This document shows positions 51,822 through 63,615 of a stretch of DNA of 64,000 nt, piece by piece (position 1 is the first letter of the stretch; every line of letters starts with the position of its first letter). Both the position numbers and the translations under genes were made by a program. The notes under the pieces are model-generated. The model was not told the DNA's origin. It saw nothing but the letters and a program-made list of their open reading frames with translations, and searched no databases. The stretch comes from Neoarius graeffei (taxonomy: Eukaryota > Chordata > Actinopteri > Siluriformes > Ariidae): assembly GCF_027579695.1 (NCBI RefSeq), contig NC_083592.1:29950961-30014960 (forward strand), written 5' to 3'.

Positions 51822-54800
51822 CTGAATAAAGAGAAAACACCAACACAAATGCTTAGCACTGCACAAAACACAGACTGAAATCCATCACCTCACAAACAGG
51901 TCACGGTCACACTAACTGCTGCTGTGTGGTTACAGAGACGCGCTCCTCCTCGTCTCCTCCAATCAGAGCAGCCTCCAGAGTTGGATAATGAAAGCAATCT
52001 GGTATAACCTATAAAACTCTTATTGCTAATTCATGACTATTTCTCAATAATCACCTCGAGCAACTCGGCAAAATGGCGGCCAATAGATGACTTGCAACCA
52101 CGTGATTAAAATGTGCTACATCATGAACTTCCGCCGTGATGGTGGCTATACAAAGCAACCAGGATGGCAGCCGCTGAAAGCGTGTCTGTAAACAATGCTG
52201 AATTTTATCAGTATTACCAAAATTTGAACAGTCAAGCGAAGATTCGATACAAAGAGACGATAGATATGTGTGGTTTTGACCCATATTATTTAAAATAGTC
52301 AGACTTTCCTGAGGATAAGACGTTTCTACCGACCGTCGAGTACTACTACAGGTCATTTCATTGAAAGCCTTTTTGTCCAATAGTTAAGACATTTCATCCA
52401 AAGCCTTTATCATATGCACTATCAATTATTTTATATTTCAGGTATTTGCTTGCTTGAAAAAAAGGAGGAATTCTCAATGGAATTTGACCAACGCAAGACC
52501 CATTTTTGTAAAGCAAATGAGTGCCAATTGAATGGACAAGAAAATATGAATAATTATTAACGAACAGAAAAATCCACATCAAACTGATAGGGTGCACCTC
52601 AGTGATGTGTAAATATACAATAGTGAATAATCTGAATTGAAAATACATAATTGTCACAGGTGTTTATTCAGCGCATGCTCTGAATGACCAAGACACGTGG
52701 TTTCCTCTCCCAAATGCAAGGGCTGGGCAATGTGGTTCTCTCTCCGGTTGAAGTTCATGTTGTCGTGGCTCAGGTGGATAAGGCGCCATACCATAATTCC
52801 GGGGGCCTGGGTTTGATTCTGACCTGAGGTCATTTCCTGATCTCTCTCTCTCCTGCTCATTTCCTGTCTCTACACTGTCCTATCCAAATAAAGGTGAAAA
52901 AAGCCCCCCAAAAAATTGTGATAACCTCAATTGCCTTTTTGTACTACTGTGAATGCCACTGTTCAGCAAAAAGAGAAATCTATGTTGGCAGAATGAGGAA
53001 TTGAAAATTGACTTAATTAAGAATTCTTAATAAAGATAACTGTTATCATAGTTTGGATTATCATGGGCACATCGTTGGCAAAACATAAAATTATTAATGC
53101 AGACTGTTGCCTTGAAATTTCAAGTATTCTCAACTATTCTTTTTTACAGTGCATCAGGGTTTTACTTTTAAGTGGCTGACTGAGTCATCCTGAGGAATGA
53201 GAGGGAAAATTCATATTAGTATATCAGGGTTTTACTTTTAAGTGTCTGACATTCCAGCGTTCCCATCATACTGCAACATGTACCAGTAAATGTTACACAT
53301 TACGGATACACAGGCTAAAATAACGGCACTGGTTCATTTGTGAACACCAGAATACCTGAAAGGCATGTGAAAGACCGACTACAGTAATGGAAAGTGAGAA
53401 GAAAAGACGTTATGTTGCGAAGGAAAGGAAACGCAGGACCAAACTAATAAATATCGGTGGTCAGCGAGCACCTCGGTGTGATCAGCTGTTTGTTTACCGA
53501 CAGAATGATGCAACTGTCAGTGCACGGTCAAAGGTAAACCTGCGCATGCGCACACGGACTTCCTCTGTCTGCTTGACTGCGGGAAGCGAGTGATTTCATG
53601 CACATTATTTGCTTGGGAATCCCCTCAAATGAAATAACTTCCCAGCCACAGAATGGTCTGATTTTTTGTGAGATATTACAGAAATAAACATATATCACAA
53701 TGACCAAATTTCAGCGGGAAAAAAATTTCACTGATTTCATGAAATCGAAAGGCCGTCTAGCTTTAATAATCACCAGTGTATTCATACTAAAATAATCATC
53801 TGCTTCAGTGAATATTGGTGAATGATAATCTTGACTTTGTCTCGGTTATTATTAACAACTTATTAACCTCGCTTGCTCGTTCTTTATGGGAAAACATCAG
53901 CTCGAGGTACAACAGTACGGACTGAGGCCGTACAAAAAGACCTCGGTCTGATATTCTCCCGTAAAGACCAAGCAAACGAAGTTAATAATTAGTTTATTAT
54001 ATATCTTTTTTATTTCTAAGGTTAAAGCAGACGGTCATTATAATGAGGTGCGATGCAGCTTCCAGTCGCGTCATATTTTTAACGTAGTTGAGACATGCAT
54101 GCAGAATGAACAGCTAGCGGTTTCAAAACTGAATTTCTGTTAGCGTTTAGCGGTTTCTCAATGCTCTTCGTTACTCATTTCTGTTTTTTTGTTTTTTGCA
54201 ATATTGAAAGCTGGCGCCTTGGAAAGAAAGTCTGTAATTGCCCACGGGCATTATGGGAAAATACTGCCTGCTATGGAACCAATCGGTGGGCACGATTTCA
54301 CCGGAAATAGCTCGTGCCATATAATAATAACGGATATTCACCTAACCTTCAGTGAATTATTGTTAATTAACAATGGTGTCTATGTCCTGATTTCCACTGC
54401 AAACATTTTATGGTTTCAATATAATTTTTTCAATTCAGTTTTTCATTACTTCTCATTTTGTACAACGTAATTAAGTCAATTCACAGCTGTATAAATTATG
54501 TAAAAAAATGTGGTTAAAATTAAAAAATAATCATCCTGGTACTCGGAAAAGTGTTTACAAGTGTTGAACTTTGCTTTGGTCAAAAATTTCAGTGCATCAC
54601 TACAGTTGTGTATGAAAAGACAATAAGGCTCAACAGTGTGTGGTAGAAGTGCACATGTTAGCATTTGGTACGATTTCTGATTTGTTTTATATGAGGATGA
54701 GAGACTCAGATCACATGTTCTTGAGCTGTGTAAACAGTTCTTGGTGTTGGATTGAGACTTTTAGGCCATACAGCAGGCCTGACTACATTGTAAGCACAGA

Positions 54801-57197
54801 TAGACACTCAGGGATGTTTGTGATGGGCAGGAATCATCTCATCTCACCTCCATTTCTTCTGCAATTTTAATTAAGGTGTCCATATCCACTGACATATCAC
54901 TCTCCCAAGACGTTAAAAACGGATCTGCTTTGCAGTCAGGATCCTTCTCAGTGGAATGAAGGTGGCTGACTGAGTCTTCCTGAGAAATGAGAGGGAAAAT
55001 TCATATTAGTATTATTTATACATCAGGGTTTTACTTTTAACTGTCTGGCATCCCAGCGTTCCCATCATACTGCAACATGGACCAGTAAATGTTACAGAAT
55101 ATGGCTACACAGGCTAAAATAACGGCACTGACTGTTTCTACTGATCCATATATAAACTTAAAACCATTTCTCAGATCTCACAGGGTTAGGGCCATAATGA
55201 CAGTAGGAAGTAGCTGGTTGTTGAGAGCGTTGCACTTCTGAATCCAAGAAGCCTGGGTTGATATACTGAGACACTGAAAAAATACAAACAGTCACAAGAT
55301 TAGTAACACATTAACAACACATCACTAATAGATTATTCTGGAATGATATTACAATACAATACAGCTCCTGCAGGAACCCTGCAGAAGTTTTGTTCATTCT
55401 GCTACACTCATGTGAAAAAAAAATATGTACAAACTGCAGACTTTTCTCAACATATTTAAACACACAAACATTTCACCCTATTGGCACAGCGCCTACGGAT
55501 AAAAGTGATACACTTGAATAAAACAACAAGGAAAATTAGCTCTTTCAATCATTTTTTCAACAAAAATATCAACAGATGTAATATTCGTCTGTGGAGAAAC
55601 TAAGTACACCCTTGGCTTCAGAAGCTAGTATGGCTCCGTTTAACAGAAATACTGTAACTTGTGGGCGTTTTGCATTATTGTTCACCAGTCTCTGGTATCA
55701 GCTTGCTAAAATGTTTGACCAATCTTCCATGCAAAAGTCCTTCATTTGCAAGATGTTTGAGGGTTTTCTTGCATGTCCTGTCCTTTTCAAATCTCCCAAC
55801 AACATTTCAATGGGGTTCAAATCTGGGCTTTGACTCGGCCATTCCATGACCTTCCATTTCTTCTTTTTGAGCCAGTCCTTGGTGGATTTGTTAGTGTGTT
55901 TAGGATCGTTATCTTGCTGAAAGGTCCACCTCCAGTTCACCTTCAAGTTTTAAACAAATGGCCTCGTATTATCTTCAAGCTGTCTTTGATATGATTCAGA
56001 ATTCATAGTTATGTTTAATGTTTTGGGTTTTTTTTATTATGTTTAACTGTACTTCTCTGCGTGCCTTTAAATTGCCCCTAAGAGACAAATAAAGTTTTGA
56101 ATTTGAATTTGAACAAAAGCCAAATACACTGTCAAACACCAGAGGGCACTAATCACTCATGTTAAAAAAAGACTTGCTGCAAGGCATTGTGGGACTTCCT
56201 ACTTAATAATGCCTCACTCCTGTACACTCCTACACCCCTTTTTCATTTTATACTGAGCTGTATGAGCTGATGGAAGGGGACACATTTCAAGCAAAATATG
56301 ACAGATGAACTTGCTAGATAGATATTATTAGTTGTTAATAGATACTAAAGTGGCATGCAAATGGGGTGCTTATAGTAATTAAGGCTGAGCTCAAAACTAT
56401 TGTTGTATAAAGGGGACAAAATGCATTAAATCATCTTTACCTGGTGTGTAAAGCATGTACTGGGTGTGATGAGGCATGAGGCCCTGCTGGACATGCATGG
56501 GCCCGAAGGGATGTGCACACGGTGGGCCCGCCAAAAAGTGGGGGAACACAGGGACCAGTGCAGCTTTCTGAGTGTATAAAGTTTCTCGAGAAGGATCACC
56601 AGGATCTCTTACAGCTGCTTGGGAGTATCTGGGCATTCTGTCACACTCCTTCACCTGCTGAGGGCCATTACAGTGATGGTGGTAAGGACTTCCCTGATGT
56701 TCAACCAAAACTGAATCTGAAGAGACAAAGACAAGTCAAATATTAATAAACTAAAACTTCAAATAATGATCGAGGCCACAAAGTTAGCCAGCTGACACCA
56801 TACGAGCAAAATGACTCATTTTATTTGCTGTCTGTTTTTTTCTCTACACATTCCTACATACAGTATGACTATTTTTTTGGGACTATGCAGTCCTTCAAAG
56901 GACCTGCCTCAAAATGTTTCAAGATTTAAAGCTTCTGCACAGTGGCCCAGAAATCTGTGGACTGGAGTTGAGCTAGGTTTCTTCACATCCCGGGTTATAA
57001 GTCGAGGGGTTATAACACCCAGTGTGAATGCGTGTGTGTGAATGCTTGTGCACACAGTGGCCTGCGATGGACAGGCGTCTCATTCAGGATGCCAAGTTTT
57101 CCTGGGATAGGTCCTGGATCCACCATGAACCTGACCAGTAAGTCGGTTACTGAAGGTTGGTTAATTAAGGAATTAATTAATTGAATAATTTATTAAC

Positions 57198-57228
<31 letters not shown>

Positions 57229-57755
57229 TTCAGTCCTGCGTATTTTTTTATCTGCTTATTGAAACACTACCAACCCTTTTTCATTCCAGCAGAGTTTTCT
57301 TCTGTTGAATTCCATATCACATGATGGAAATGATTCGATGGCCTGCTGGTCAGCTTTCTCCCGGCAGCGAGCTTGGCCTTGTTGCCAGGCGTGTGTCGCC
57401 TGAGGTTCACGAGGAGCTCCGGCTTATCCCGTTTGAAGTTATGATTATGAAATTGGTGAAGTTGGGCCGTGGTGGAAAAGCAGTTGAGTTCCTTCTCTGA
57501 GCTGTAATGGTCCAAACGCACTTTGCTGAAGCCGTATAGGTTTAGCTGGCGAACGAAACTGATGAACTGTGTTGTTCTGAAGTACTTGTTCATCTGGTCG
57601 GTTTTGGAAAATAGCACTTCAGCTTCGAAGCGCTCCTGATGGATGAGTATGCTTTCCCCACTGGCGTCCCACCAGATTGAGGGAACGTGAGGGTCATTCA
57701 GCAAGCACCATAACTTGCCAGGGAAGTTGCTGGGGTTGATCGAATAGATTTCCAT
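51741..57755 (-). CDS. hsf5: hsf5-like copy C, intact and compact (378 aa)
   Basis: Best candidate for a functional copy. Coding exons on the minus strand: 57275-57755, 56441-56716, 55182-55273, 54848-54979, 51934-52008 and 51741-51821 (TGA at 51741-51743). Total 1137 bp, no stop, phases 1, 1, 0, 0, 0, all GT/AG. Order of parts: HSF winged helix-turn-helix domain (about residues 7-125, SFVRQLNLYGFSKV), basic tail, His/Pro-rich middle, acidic exons (SWESDMSVDMDTLIKIAEEM) and a short Arg/Ala-rich C-terminus. The gene spans about 6.5 kb including promoter. HSF5 is a germ-cell transcription factor. In zebrafish it is reported as needed for spermatogenesis. That this copy has that role is inference. 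Confidence 0.83.
51934..52008 (-). CDS. Exon 6 of hsf5-like copy C
   Basis: 25 codons, VIPDCFHYPTLEAALIGG then DEEERVS; acceptor TTTATAG, donor GTAACC. Confidence 0.7.
52762..52912 (+). mobile_element. Third SINE family, tRNA-headed
   Basis: GTGGCTCAGGTGGATAAGGC (A-box-like) and GGTTTGATTCTG (B-box-like), then 'cctgctcatttcctgtctc' and a 'ccaaataaaggtgaaaaaa' tail. Confidence 0.7.
53172..53189 (-). pseudogene. Remnant of the degenerate exon 5 duplicate in unit C
   Basis: Only the acceptor and the first six codons (DDSVSH) remain. The flanking intron sequence repeats at 53221, indicating a small rearrangement. Confidence 0.5.
53290..54840. repeat. Intron block of unit C, paralogous to 39880-41359
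   Basis: Carries the 53387-53593 open frame and the long inverted repeat (arms about 53855-53890 and 53950-54000). Confidence 0.45.
54848..54979 (-). CDS. Exon 5 of hsf5-like copy C
   Basis: 44 codons, EDSVSHLHSTEKDPDCKADP and onward; acceptor TTTCTCAG, donor GAG/GTGAGA. Confidence 0.78.
55182..55273 (-). CDS. Exon 4 of hsf5-like copy C
   Basis: 92 bp, phase 1 to 0, same boundaries as in A and B. Confidence 0.78.
55405..56007 (-). mobile_element. 3'-truncated copy of the ancestral intronic Tc1 (unit C)
   Basis: Retains the terminus and the C-terminal transposase block (55698-55946). It then joins at about 56007 to sequence corresponding to 19771 in unit A, so one deletion removed half the Tc1 and the MITE. 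Confidence 0.75.
56441..56716 (-). CDS. Exon 3 of hsf5-like copy C
   Basis: 276 bp, phase 1 at both ends. The first codon across the junction becomes Asp instead of Gly. Confidence 0.8.
57195..57231. repeat. (TTTA)n repeat
   Basis: Same intron position as 20999-21027 (A). In B it is replaced by an expanded (TTAA)n run at about 44852-44906. Confidence 0.85.
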
Positions 57756-57779
57756 ACCAGCTAAAGAATTGGCAGCCAA
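57275..57779 (-). CDS. hsf5: Exon 2 of hsf5-like copy C: HSF DNA-binding domain
   Basis: Start ATG at 57753-57755; MEIYSINPSNFPGKLWCLLN, winged-helix domain with intact SFVRQLNLYGF and the KYFRTTQFI element. Confidence 0.9.
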
Positions 57780-58150
57780 CTGGATGGGGGAAAAAAAAGA
57801 TAAACTATTATTTATTCATCGAGAAATGTGCAAACTAGCCAGATTGTAACCACTGATTTGTAGCAGTAACTAGATAGTACTGTAGGCAGCCAGCTACCAT
57901 AACATAACATAAACATTTCACTTATGCATCTTCAGTAACAGCTGAAAATCACTATCAATAACAATATAGCATTAAACTAACATTAAACTATTAAAGTTGA
58001 CCGTTAGAGCTGCCAAATTACCCAAATAATCAAACATAAACAGCCAAAATATTCAAACAAAAACAGACCCAGAGTCATTTCTGTAAGAATTGACATGATC
58101 AAGTGTGAATTATTTCTAATAGATGAGCTCATAAACCTGTGATTTGGTAC

Positions 58151-58257
58151 CTTTGGGTTGTTCTTATCACTTTCTCAGAACCGTTAGAAGTGTTTGGGAA
58201 GCGTCGCGTGCGCACACCTTGCGTTTCACCTCAAAGGTGGACAGGTCGAGTAGAAGC
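58151..58257 (-). other. Non-coding exon 1 of hsf5-like copy C (5' end approximate)
   Basis: Donor CCCAAAG/GTACC at 58151/58150. Confidence 0.5.
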
Positions 58258-58280
58258 GCTCGAGCTCAGAAGTGCGTGCG

Positions 58281-58361
58281 ATATTTATTGCGGGACATGA
58301 TGAATATTCAATGAGCTAGCGCGGATTCATCCAATCAGAGTAACACGCGGCTGTGACGTAA
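58281..58361 (-). promoter_or_regulatory. Conserved promoter of hsf5-like copy C
   Basis: TATA-like 58281-58289, CCAAT (complement) 58331-58338, CRE-like TGACGTAA 58354-58361. Unit breakpoint at 58393. Confidence 0.55.
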
Positions 58362-58393
58362 TCATTAACTTACAGTGAGTGTTTAGGTCAGGA

Positions 58394-59429
58394 GGGGTAC
58401 ACATACTTTTGCCACTCACAGATATGTAATATTGGATCATTTTTCTCAATAAATAAATGACCAAGTACAATATTTTTGTCTCATTTGTTTAACTGGGTTC
58501 TCTTTATTTACTTTTAGGACTTGTGTGAAAATCTGATGATGTTTTAGGTCATATTTATGCAGAAATATAGAAAATTCTAAGGGGTTCACAAACTTTCAAG
58601 CACCACGCAAATGTCCATTTGCCAACAAATAGTAACCAGGAAATACCTTCTTGCATAACTAATGTGTCAAAAATTACATACCTAATGAATTAAGTGCATT
58701 TCATGAATTCCCTGTAGTTTTGAGTTAACTTTCCCCCCACACACTAACCCATACTCTACAAGTCCGCTTGCATTAGCAAGTGATGTAGAGTAGTAGTCGG
58801 GACAGGATAGTAGTGAGTAACTTGTCGCTGTTGTCGCCCGACGCTTTGTACAACATAAGGAAACGGTAACTATATTGGTAAAGAAATAAAACCAAAGAGG
58901 CTGGCTATGATATGAGAAAATTCTACAACCCAGAACCAGATGAGAGCTCTGCTTTTAGGCAGTGAATCTATTATTATTGTATCCTAAGCAGTGACTAAAA
59001 ACCTATTTCTTTGTGCTATACTTGTAACACTTGCAACACTAAAACAGGTCGCTAGATGGCGCATTATGCTGCGTGGTATAGAATAATATCACACACACGG
59101 AGGAAGAATAAATTCTCCTGCCGGGAAGTTTAACACCAGCTGAATGTATGTGTCTCTTCTATTGTGTATCACAGATTGGTTAATATCCCTTAAAAATAGT
59201 GTGCATGCTAGAGTTTAAGAGTGGAACATGCACCTTATGAGGTTGTTTTTACATGTTGGTCAGTGAAACGTTTTGTTAGAAAATCTTCTGTGAATCGTGA
59301 TAAAGGGGCTATATGCTAACTTGCTAATGCTAGCGGACTTGTAGAGTTAACTGTATGGTGTGTAATTTTTGACACATTAGTTATGCAAGAAGGTATTTCC
59401 TGGTTACTATTTGTTGGCAAATGGACATA
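58394..59429. mobile_element. Tc1 end fragment plus inverted-repeat block (unit C)
   Basis: Paralogue of 47367-48408 with few differences. Confidence 0.6.
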
Positions 59430-59685
59430 CAGTGGTGCTTGAAACTTTGTGAAACCTTTAGAATTTTCTAGATTTCTGCATAAATATGACCTAAAACATC
59501 ATCAGATTTTCACACAAGTCCTAAAAGTAGATAAAGAGAACCCAGTTAAACAAATGAGACAAAAATATTATCAGGGCTCGAAATTCGCAGTGGTCCGGTT
59601 GCCCGAGGCGACTTAATTTGTCATTTGGCGGGTAATTCCTGTCACTAGGCAGCCCGGCTGGCGAGTTGAAAATAAAAAATATATA

Positions 59686-61446
59686 CCCCGATAGCAGAGG
59701 GTCGTTGAAACGACGTAGAGTTTTGGTCAGAATGGTCGGTTTCCGTCGTACGTCAGAAAATCAACGTTGAAACGGCGCCGTGAAACGTCGATTTCTCTGC
59801 CGTCTGAGAGGGTCGATTTATCACCGTTGAATCAACGTGGGTAAAGGTTGATCTGTCGACCGTCAGAGAAGGTTGAATATACGACGTTGAACCATCGTCA
59901 CTTTTGCCGGCCAGTTTTCAACATTGGTAGGAGCAACTAATTCTGGCCCGTAGCCAGGGGGGATCGGAGGGTTCGTTCGATTCCCCCCCCCCCGCGACAC
60001 CGCGCCCCGGACACACACGCCTCAAGATTACTCAAGATTTATTCATTTGTTCATGTCCGATGAATATACATTGATTCACATTTAAATTTACAATATCAAA
60101 TCCAGACTAATCAAAAAAGAAAAGTAGACTAAGTGAGGACGAGTTAGAGAAACGGGTTCATTTCTCCTATGTTTATGTTTACACGTTTTGTTCAGACTGC
60201 TTTACACCCCAATCCAGTGGGTGGCGGTAATGCCCCCATTAGACCCCTTTCACTGACGTCACCCGAAACCGGAAGTAAACAAACCCTGCGCCACATTGGA
60301 AGACCAACAAACTCGTGATTTGGGGGAAATAACGGCAGCGCGCGGTATGTGAACCCACGAGGCACTTGGTTCATCAAAAACCTACAATGGTAAACTTTTG
60401 TGTTGTGTTAGGGTTCTAACAAAGCTGATGGGAAAGGTGAAAAGAAGTCTTTCTACAGAATACCAGCTGTGATTGAGACACAAGCAAACCAAGGAGCTTT
60501 CTGCCAGGAGACAGAGAGAGGATTTAGCTGCTTTATGCAGAGCGGATCTGAATACTTCAAGTCTATTTTGTTACTGGTAAGTCACTAGGCTAGAGTGTTG
60601 TAGAACATTTTTTTAAATGTTTACTGAATAAAAACATCCTTTAATTTTATCAAATATTCTCTACTCTATATTTCATTTCTTTCTTTTGTTTTAATTTTCC
60701 TCCCTCCATCCCTCTTTGGATTTTAAATATAGTTTTTCCCCATGTCCAAATAATGAGGTAGGGTGGCATTTAGAAACCCATAGCCTACTGCTGACTTTCT
60801 TTATCAATGCTGCATCAAATTAATTTTGGTTATGTTTTTCTGTTTCCATGTACAGGTCTGCGCCGCAGGAGGAATAGGCCACAATTATAAATAAATCATA
60901 AAATGTTTCTAAGAACTTGTTCAAGTGTGTTCTGTTCCTTATAAATGTTAAGTTATGCCTCATTAGATAGCTTGACAAACATTAGGAGAGGTGCATTGTT
61001 GCATGCATTTTTATATCCTGTTGTACATTAAACAGGACGTAGCCTACGCACATTGATATAAATTAAGTTTCACTTTCATGGTTGAAGTATGCATGTGTGT
61101 GTTCATCCTAGGCAAGAGCCCCGATGCTTTATTGTTAGCTAGTTTAATTTAGCCTGTTTTGCTTAATTTGTAGCCTTCCTGTTGTACATAAAACAGGAAG
61201 TAAAGTTGGATGAATCATCGCCGAAAATTCAAATATAAATCAACCGAAATACGTAGTTGAATAAAGGGTGAAAGGGGGTCTATTCTCTGTCGACCACCAG
61301 CCACTTTTCAACGTCGTTTCAACGGAAACTCGTATGAGCAAAGCGGTGTTGAATCAACGTCGGTGATCGACGGTGATTCGACGGCGTATAGGTCGAAGAA
61401 CATGCCGATGATTCCACGTCGACTCAACGACCCTCTGCTATCTGGG
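59686..61446. mobile_element. Inverted-repeat element at a TA target, with subterminal CGTTGA repeats
   Basis: Termini CCCCGATAGCAGAGGGTCG and CCCAGATAGCAGAGGGTCG (complement of the right end). The empty site in the unit B copy (about 48668-48678) implies a 2-bp TA duplication. Both subterminal regions (59700-59935; 61290-61440) carry many variants of GTTGAA, ACGTCG and ACCGTC in both orientations. The interior holds a THAP-domain fragment; no transposase is recognised. Confidence 0.72.
60387..60560 (+). pseudogene. THAP-domain fragment inside the TA element
   Basis: Begins MVNFCVVLG. After a one-base disruption the other frame reads NKADGKGEKKSFYRIPAVIE. It shares upstream DNA with the fragment at 18089-18247, so both transposons carry the same captured piece. 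Confidence 0.6.
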
Positions 61447-62385
61447 TATGAAGCGAAGATTCAGACTAGGGCTGTGCGATATATCGAATATACTCGATAT
61501 ATCTCCGAAAATTGTGTGAGATGCATCAAATTATTATATTGTAACTATCGAGTATTTTATGGTCATCTGCCGACTTGCGTTTGTTTTGTGTTTGTTGTGT
61601 TTGTTTAAAACATTTTCCGGTGGTTTTCTCCCTGTCCCTCAGGCAGTTACTGTACATGAGAGGCTGCCAAAGGGAAAAAAAAAAAACAATAACTTCACGC
61701 ACTCGCCAACCAATCCCGGGCGACATCTAGGTGCTGAAAGGAACTTGTGGGAATATTTCCTAGTTTCGGTTTCCAGCGCTGACTCAGTTCGTGCAATCGC
61801 TGGTGTTGCATAGGCTACCGTGTAAGCTCTGTCAATTTCAGCGACAAAGTAAAAATGGAAGCGGACGAATTGGTTCCTAAAAGAACTAGTAAGGGGTCAG
61901 TCATCTGGCATTTTTTTGGATTATGTTATGGTGCTCTGTGTTGTTCTCATTTATGTATTTAACAACAGTATCAAAATACTCGGGTCTTGAAATAAATGCA
62001 CATTAGTCATGAACAATGGTAACTACTCTCTTTTGTGTTATTTTTGACAGAAGTAAAATTCATACATGAACAAATTTTGGCTAGTTGATTTTCTGTTTGG
62101 CTAGTTACTTTGGAAGGTAACTAGTCTGGCTGGCTGGTGAAAAAATATATGAATTTCGAGCCCTGGTCATTTATTTATTGAGGAAAATGATCCAATATTA
62201 CATATCTGTGAGTGGCAAAAGTATGTGAACCTCTAGGATTAGCAGTTAATTTGAAAGTGAAATTAGAGTCAGGTGTTTTCAATCAATGGGATGACAATCA
62301 GGTGTGAGTGGGCACCCTGTTTTATTTAAAGAACAGGGATCTATCAAAGTCTGATCTTCACAACACATGTTTGTGGAAGTGTATC

Positions 62386-63397
62386 ATGGCCCAAACAAAG
62401 GAGATTTCTGAGGACCTCAGAAAAAGCATTGTTGATGCTCATCAGGCTGGAAAAGGTTACAAAACCATCTCTAAAGAGTTTGGACTCCACCAATCCACAG
62501 TCAGACAGATTGTGTACAAATGGAGGAAATTCAAGACCATTATTACCCTCCCCAGGAGAGGTCAACCAACAAAGATCACTCCAAGAGCAAGGCGTGTAAT
62601 AGTCGGCGAGGTCACAAAGGACCCCAGGGTAACTTCTAAGCAACTGAAGGCCTCTCTCACATTGGCTAATGTTCATGAGTCCATCATCAGGAGAACACTG
62701 AACAACAATGGTGTGCATGGCAGGGTTGCAAGGAGAAAACCACTCACTGCTCTCCAAAAAGAATGTTACTGCTCGTCTGCAGTTTGCTAAAGGTCATGTG
62801 GACAAGCCAGAAGGCTGTTGGAAAAATCTTTTGTGGACGGATGAGACCAAAATAGAAGTTTTTGGTTTAAATGAGAAGCGTTATGTTTGGAGAAAGAAAA
62901 ACACTGTATTCTAGCATAAGAACCTTATCTCATCTGTGAAACATGGTGGTGGTAGTGTCATGGTTTGGGCCTGTTTTGCTGCATCTGGGCCAGGATGGCT
63001 TGCCATCATTGATGGAACAATGAATTCTGAATTATACCAGCGAATTCTAAAGGAAAATGTCAGGACATCTGTCCATGAACTGAATCTCAAGAGAAGGTGG
63101 GCCATGCAGCAAGACAACGACTCTAAGCACACAAGTCGTTCTACCAAAGAATGGCATAAAGTTAATGTTTTGGAATGGCCAAGTAAAAGTCCTGAGCTTA
63201 ATCCAATGGAAATGTTGTGGAAGGACCTGAAGCGAGCAGTTCATGTGAGGAAACCGACCAACGTCCCAGAGTTGAAGCTGTTCTGTACGGAGGAATGGGC
63301 TAAAATTCCTCCAAGCTGGTGTGCAGGACTGATCAGCAGTTACCGGAAATGTTTAGTTGCAGTTATTGCTGCACAAGGGGGTCACACCAGATACTGA
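62386..63397 (+). pseudogene. Tc1 transposase, nearly full length but frameshifted
   Basis: MAQTKEISEDLRKSIVDAHQ... with the HTH, TDETKIEVFG, QQDNDSKHTS (Asp kept, Pro to Ser) and ELNPMEMLWKDLKR. Frameshifts near 62750 and 62900-62935. Ends GGHTRY at 63397. Confidence 0.88.
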
Positions 63398-63615
63398 AAG
63401 CAAAGGTTCACATACTTTTGCCACTCACAGGTATGTAATATTGGATTATTTTCCTCAATAAATAAATGACCAAGTATAATATTTTGTCTCATTTGTTTAA
63501 CTGGGTTCTCTTTATCTACTTTTCGGACTTGTTTGAAAATCTGATGATATTTAGGTCATTTATGCAGAAATATAGAAAATTCTAAAGGGTTCACAAACTT
63601 TCAAGTACCACTGTA

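Larger units (their letters stand above)
59572..62165. mobile_element. hAT-like element, unit C copy, with nested insertion
   Basis: Same CAGGGCTCGAAATTC termini as 48561-49389. The extra length is the element at 59686-61446. Confidence 0.72.
59430..63613 (+). mobile_element. Tc1-like transposon carrying a hAT that carries a TA element
   Basis: TA at 59428-59429 and 63614-63615; same family and same hAT insertion as 48409-50853. Confidence 0.85.

Noticed and set aside
60192..60377. Minus-strand 61-codon frame
   Set aside because: It lies antisense to the 5' sequence of the captured THAP fragment and matches no family.
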